Positions 59,113-64,000 of a DNA stretch of 64,000 bases are shown here, piece by piece. The translations under genes and the position numbers were made by a program. Below the pieces are notes generated by a model that ran no database searches, was not told the origin of the DNA, and saw only the letters and a list, made by a program, of their open reading frames with translations. The stretch comes from Nageia nagi (Eukaryota; Pinophyta), in assembly GCA_050084985.1 (NCBI GenBank), contig JBITNC010000002.1:29450001-29514000 (forward strand). The letters run 5' to 3'. The stretch's first letter is position 1; each line of letters opens with the position of its first letter.

Positions 59113-59729
59113 TGTTGGAATGTATAATGCATTATTGTAAAGGTTTGTATTAAATATTCTATGTAAATTCACTAATACTTAAGGGTATCATTTTATACCT
59201 TAAGTATTTAAGTGAATCTGATAATGTATCTTGTCCTACACTCCATGTCATAAGCATGCCCCTAGGGTAAAAGGATGTGCATGTCATGCTTTTATACATT
59301 GGATAAAAGGGTGATCCAAAGAGGGATTTTGGCTTATAAATAGAAGGCTCCCTCTTTCTAATCATACATCAATTTGTGGAGTAAAGTTATGCTATAGGAT
59401 AGAAGTGTAGGAGTTGAGATTAGGAGGATTGTAAGAGAGTTGTATTTGTGATTAAGTAAAGATCTAGTTAGTGGATGTACTCCAAGTTGGAGGAACCACT
59501 TTCATCTTATGTTATCTTTGTGAGATTGCTTTCTGTGATAGTTAGATGTGAATTGTGATAGTTAGAAGTAAATATTTAGTTAGTGGATGTACTCCTAGTT
59601 GGAGGAACCACTTTACATCTTGTTTTACTTTATGACATTATCTTATTTGTGAGTTTGTTAGATGTGAATTGGGAGTTTTCATGTGATCTTGGTAGATTAG
59701 GAATTATTTTGTTAGTGTTAGTTCCTTCA
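59113..59729 (+). repeat. 3' LTR of element B with internal duplication
   Basis: 617 bp, about 106 bp longer than the 5' LTR. The segment containing TTAGTTAGTGGATGTACTCC and AGTTGGAGGAACCACTTT occurs twice (from about 59456 and 59570). The first copy matches the LTR end of element C (27081-27180) better than the 5' LTR of B; the second matches B. Confidence 0.9.
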
Positions 59730-59734
59730 AAATG

Positions 59735-61800
59735 TGGGTGAACAATAGTCATTGATTCCACCAAGTCATCCTTATTAAATAGATTGCTTATTTCACTTGA
59801 CATTGTTTTTGATACTTTTGTAGTTTTCTTGTTACATCAAAAATAATATGATCAAATAATTATGATGTTACATGCATTTCTTCTAAACCCTTTACATAAA
59901 TATTATCTCTCCTATAATAGCAATGCATTGGAATCAAATTATCATGAACATATATACAAAGGGTTACCCATCAAATAAAATTTTAAGAAGCTTTTTGGAT
60001 GTTTCAAATCAATTATACTCTATCATAGCTCAAATCTATCACCCATAAAGTTATCCACAGCAACATACAAGTTGTCTAGTACAAGATAAGTATTTTTTTT
60101 GTCCTTACAAAATCAATAATATATTTAAGTGTCTTATTTGAGTTATTTTCGTCATATTATGCATTTTCTTCAACAATGGTAGAATAACACATAAAGTGAG
60201 TAATGTCTCAATATTAGTTAACATGTATAATAAATATTTTATTTTATCAACATGTATATGATTTTGCCACATATACTACTTAAGGAGACATATTCTTTGC
60301 ACACTCTATGTACAGGGAGATACAAATAAATCCATCTAGTATCAATATCATTTAGCATTTCTTACCATCAGTTACTTCCTCTATAAAATGTTAAAACTCT
60401 AGAATCCTTTTCAAACTATGTACAAAATAAGAATGTATATCATAAACCAATTCTTCTACCTTAGCTACAATTTCAAAATTGCTCACTATTTTGTAAGAAA
60501 TATTTATTCTATGAGCCATGAAATGACTTGCTATCATGTAAGGTGCATAGTTTGTTTGAGGCCTAAAACAAAGACCATTCTTGTTTCCTTGCATCATAGA
60601 TGCACCATCAACATCTACACATATCAACTTGGTAGCTATATCATAGTTATCCATTCCTGCTATGTCCTTTAGATAATTAACAATAAGATTACATAGATTT
60701 TCAATGTTACAAATTTATGATATTTTTGGTATTGCTAGCGAATGAAGTTATCTCATGTGTTCTAATTCTTGAAAGATATAAACATGTAAGTAAGCCCAAG
60801 ATGTATTATTGAAAACCATCACTTCATCGATGGATAATGAAATAAATTCTGCATCTCTTACCTTCTCTCATAAATCTTACATATCAACAACTCCAATACT
60901 ATTCATAATATTCTAAGCACTACTCTCATACCAATGGTATTGTGGCAATTTAAAATTTTACACACCTATAAAATGAAACAAAACCTTATATAAAGTAAAT
61001 TAGGTTTGCTTGATTAGCTTTTCCAATATGTTGATTTATTGTTCCACCCTTTTCAGATATTTTCTTCCTTTTGTTCATCTCGTTTTCATACATCTCTTGA
61101 TATTTAAGATGAAGGAATTTTGTTTTATATTTCTACCTAGTAACTCTTATTTGCTTGCCATCTACTTCTTTGTGGTAGTATTTTTTCCATAATATTTATG
61201 AATTGTATCTTTCTTTAGCTGCATTTTGTGTTCTTTTTTTGTTGCCCAACTACAACATACACACCTACACTCAGTTGAATTTTTCCAACTATTTTTTTAG
61301 GTTGTATAGGTTCAATCATAGTATATGCTCCTACCCATTCATCCTTAAATATTCTACTTACAATCCACTCACTTTTTTTCTTGTTATTGGAAGACCTCTT
61401 GCTACTTGTGGGTTCTTAAGATCCCGTCTGATTATCATTACTCTCTTTAGTAGGTTCTGAATCATTTGGAATAATACTTGAATGTAGATTATTTGATATT
61501 TATTCATCAAAAATATCTTCTTCAAGTGGAATCGTATCCAATGTATTTTTTGTACATAATTATTCCTTTTTTTAATGTATTAAAACTATCTAAATTAATA
61601 GTAGAATTTACAAATAACTTAGAGCATAAATTTTTAAAGTGAATGTACCTTCTATGATAGGGTTTGGTTGCTCATATATTTTCAACTATTTAAAATATGA
61701 TATAATATTCTTTATCTTTGTGGAAAAGCATCTTGTTACACTTCCGTTGCTACTAGGACTTGCATCACTGCTAGAAATGGATGATATTTAATCTTACAAA
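59735..61800 (-). pseudogene. hAT/DUF4371-type transposase, N-terminal and central part
   Basis: Minus strand. Near 61230 is a cysteine-containing KKEHKMQLKKDTIHKYYGK segment (zinc-finger-like N-terminus). Near 60850-60780 is FISLSIDEV...NTSWAYLHVY, and at 60654-60391 an 87-codon frame with CVDVDGASMMQGNKNGL, APYMIASHFMAHRINISY and VYDIHSYFVHSLKRILEF. The order and spacing fit the DUF4371/ZNF862-like branch of hAT transposases (S.DEV...SW...HVY; DGA.VM.G..NG; H.MAHR.NL). Frameshifts and stops abound. The C-terminus lies at 41306-41946, across element B. Confidence 0.78.
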
Positions 61801-61899
61801 AAATAATTTCATATTTGCATTAAGTAAAATAATAAAAATTAATATTAAAATGTAGTTAGAGGAAAAATTCATATGTTAAATTGAGTGTGGACATTATCT

Positions 61900-62220
61900 T
61901 GAATGAGAGTTTGCTCAAGATGATCCTAACCCAATTGCAAAATGATGGTTCATGTTCAACTATAGAAGGATGGTTCTAGATCGATTGCAAAAGGATGGTT
62001 TAGGCTATAGAAGGATGGTTTTGAATTGGTTGCAAAAGTATGGTTCTAGCTTAATTACATGGGGATGGTTTCAATATAGTTATAGTAAAATGGTTCTGAT
62101 CTAGTTGTAGTAAAATGGTTCTAACTTGGTTGCAAGAAAATGGTGTCAACCTAGTTGCATGAAGAAGTTTAGAATCAGTTGCTGAAAGGATGTTCTAATT
62201 CAAACTTGATTGTAGGAATG
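61900..62220. repeat. Array 3: about 12 units of 25 bp
   Basis: Units such as TTGCAAGAAAATGGTTCTAA followed by CTTGG. The ends of the unit (TTGCA and AACTTGG, or TAGATCGATTGCA in the first unit) resemble those of arrays 1 and 2. The array lies just upstream of the transposase relic. Confidence 0.8.
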
Positions 62221-63400
62221 ATGTTTTGAACCTATTTTATTGGATCATAATATCACAAAATGAGCGAAATCTTGATTTTGTTAGCTAATAGCTTCCTCCT
62301 TTATAATGTGATGATATGGAAAATGAGTTTGATATGTATATAAATATATTGATATATAAGTGGCTATGTGGGTAGGATTATTATTATTTTTTAATATAGT
62401 TTCAAGGAGAAGGAGCTAAAATAGGATTAGAAAAGAAGACTAATATATTAAAATATATATAGAAAGGTCATCTACATGACCCATGAATTTAAATATGTTT
62501 ATAAAATTTTATCATTAAGGTAGGATCCATTATGCATTATACAAGCCAAATAAAAAATCCAAAATTATAGCCACAGTTTATTGATTCGTCCACTAAAATT
62601 TTCTCTGTATCCAAGTTAATATATTTGTATATGGATATATGATCATTGAAACCATACTTAGTTAATGAAAATTTTTTGGGATGGCAGATGGGAGAGACCA
62701 CTATAATTATGAGGCATGAGGTAAGTTGGTGGAATAACATGAGCTGGGATGTCACTTCATTGAGTCCCACATGCAATTTTGCCCTTAAAGTTGGGGTGGT
62801 ACTTGGAAGATCATACTACAAGATCTCTCACATGAGGGAGGCAATGGAGCTAAAAGGTGATCCAAGAAATGATGTATGTGACAATAATGATTGGACATTT
62901 GAGGGGAGGGAGGTTTGGCTATGAGACTTAAGAGAAGGGTGGTGGGCTGAGGTATCACCATTAGCTAAGAAAAAATTTGTAGTGCACATGTAGAGAGCCT
63001 TGGTGTTGATGGTAGAATTCAAGTTAGGGGGAGGCGATGGAGGGCATAAGAACTTGAGCCCAAAGTTGATGAAGCTCCTTGTAAGTGACAATATTCATGA
63101 AGTGTTGAAAGGCAGGTTACTAGAGTTTTCTAAAAATTTTCAAGGGATATGATGTTGAAGTCTACCATCAAATGGAGAAAAACTAGGTGGAGATATGTGT
63201 GATGATGGGAGCCTTTTCATTTAAAATCTCCCCAAATGTCTTAGCTAAAATCTTCAATTTGGTAGATGAAGGATTGAAGATAACACACAACAAGAACTCA
63301 CAATAGATAAAGATTAAATTTTTCTCCTCCTTGGAGATAATTGTATGGGATGAGAAATACATCCTTAGGGAGGTCCTACCCTAGCCATGGTCGAAATTAG
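62221..63400. other. Sequence without a confirmed gene right of array 3
   Basis: 62240-62640 is A+T-rich spacer. 62640-63130 has two modest frames (62646-62924 plus, 62828-63091 minus) with no recognisable domain; the plus-strand one may belong to the decayed family at 63400-64000. Composition is more balanced here than in the flanking spacer. Confidence 0.35.
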
Positions 63401-64000
63401 CTGGTATGATTATAGATTACTTCACCTTGGATACTCAAATGATGTGGATGCATGGACACCATCTAGCCATTTTGAACCACATCCATAAGTGAAAAAGGTT
63501 TAATGTTCCTTATTTTCTATTCAAATAATTGGAGGAGTCGATAAAATATTTTCAAAAGGGAAGAACAAAATTTGCTCTTTCTACTCATTTCTAAATTCAT
63601 GGCCAAAAAGCAAGGCTAGATGGGGGACCCTAATGATCTCATGCTAATCCTAAAGAAACTTGAGTTTGGAACTCTTAGAGGGATCTGAAAATGTAAGAAA
63701 GAAGTTGAGGGAGGGAGACATAGTTCGTAGAGGAGGAGAAGAGTGGTGGTGAAGGAGGACTTAGAGGAATCCAACAAAGACAATCCTCTAGCATCTCCAA
63801 CAACTGAGTAGGGATCTATGAAGAAGGTGCAGATGACTCATGGGGCACTATAGAAGGATATTGGAGCCCTATGGGGAGATCTCCTAGCAGGATTGAATAA
63901 CATTATCGTGATGGTGTACAAGCTCCAGCAATATGTTTATGAGGATTTGGATGTGTAGGGTTAGGGGCTATTCTATGTTGCTATCATGTATTTTAACCCG
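63401..64000 (+). pseudogene. Degenerate repeat related to 1290-1630, runs off right edge
   Basis: Plus-strand reading of 63410-63600 gives a broken peptide with HHLAILNHIHK and FNVPYFLFK, then QKGRTKFALS, parallel to 1330-1470 (VVILKSIK, HPLFLFNSIK, KVGKTKLSL). The downstream Lys/Glu-rich part shares AATCCAACAAAGAC. It is a dispersed family of unknown kind, perhaps a retroelement or plant-specific transposon protein. Confidence 0.45.

Larger units (their letters stand above)
41947..59729 (+). mobile_element. Element B: Copia retrotransposon, host of nested element A
   Basis: Net length about 8.7 kb, expanded to 17.8 kb by element A. Perfect target duplication AAATG (41942-41946 and 59730-59734). 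LTRs belong to the C/B family: 511 bp left, 617 bp right because of an internal repeat. Gag-pol (54627-58080) is decayed, with a deletion of a few hundred bp between gag and protease. It sits inside the hAT transposase relic. Confidence 0.93.

Noticed and set aside
36746-62311. Inverted 11-mer TCACATTATAA (36746-36756) and TTATAATGTGA (62301-62311) as terminal inverted repeats of the proposed transposon
   Set aside because: The flanking 8-mers do not match, and an A+T-rich 11-mer match can occur by chance in regions of this size. Used only as a rough outer boundary.
62646-63091. Overlapping frames as a host gene at the right end
   Set aside because: No domain, no start context and no splice structure; probably part of the degenerate family that continues to 64000.

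Overview
The window is nuclear DNA of a land plant with a large, repeat-choked genome. The evidence is plant-type Ty1/Copia and Ty3/Gypsy LTR retrotransposons with tRNA-Met primer sites, PPR gene fragments, a plant tRNA-Phe pseudogene and a hAT/DUF4371-type transposase relic. A gymnosperm is plausible from the A+T-rich, nested, slowly eroded repeats, but the sequence does not prove it. I found no intact host gene. Nearly everything is mobile DNA at different stages of decay.

Layout, left to right. (1) 1-1052: 5' end of a Gypsy/Tat-like element (F) running off the left edge, on the minus strand. (2) 2103-6057: element D, a 4 kb Copia derivative with two LTRs that I read as identical, no gag-pol, and a GC-rich insert with a PPR gene fragment. 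(3) 7083-27241: Copia element C (plus strand, 5-bp duplication AAATT), whose reverse transcriptase is split by element E (13761-25947, minus strand, duplication GATTG). E is a 12.2 kb Tat-like Gypsy element with gag and protease but no visible reverse transcriptase or integrase. (4) 27242-36700: old debris. It includes a stop-riddled Gypsy integrase/RNase H region, a pair of diverged LTRs, Copia LTR fragments and four successive tandem arrays. (5) 36746-62311: a region with an unknown gene-like segment (plus strand), a hAT/DUF4371 transposase relic (minus strand) and three arrays of related 25-27 bp units. The transposase relic is split by Copia element B (41947-59729, duplication AAATG). B in turn carries Copia element A (43190-52266, minus strand, duplication ATGTG). 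(6) 62312-64000: degenerate sequence related to 1270-1630.

The nesting and LTR divergence give an order of insertion: old Gypsy and hAT material, then C and B (LTRs differ by several percent or more), then E (about 20 differences in 847 bp), then A (4 in 493 bp), then D (none seen in 508 bp). A is the best-preserved coding copy: one reading frame of about 1306 codons with gag, protease, integrase, reverse transcriptase and RNase H, broken by two stop codons.

The four Copia elements share LTR, leader, gag-pol and 3' untranslated modules. Each carries a different non-retroviral insert between the primer-binding site and gag, as if that position tolerates captured sequence. The most unusual candidate is the two-gene, three-array region at 36.7-62.3 kb, which would be about 7.8 kb without element B and may be one DNA transposon with subterminal repeats.
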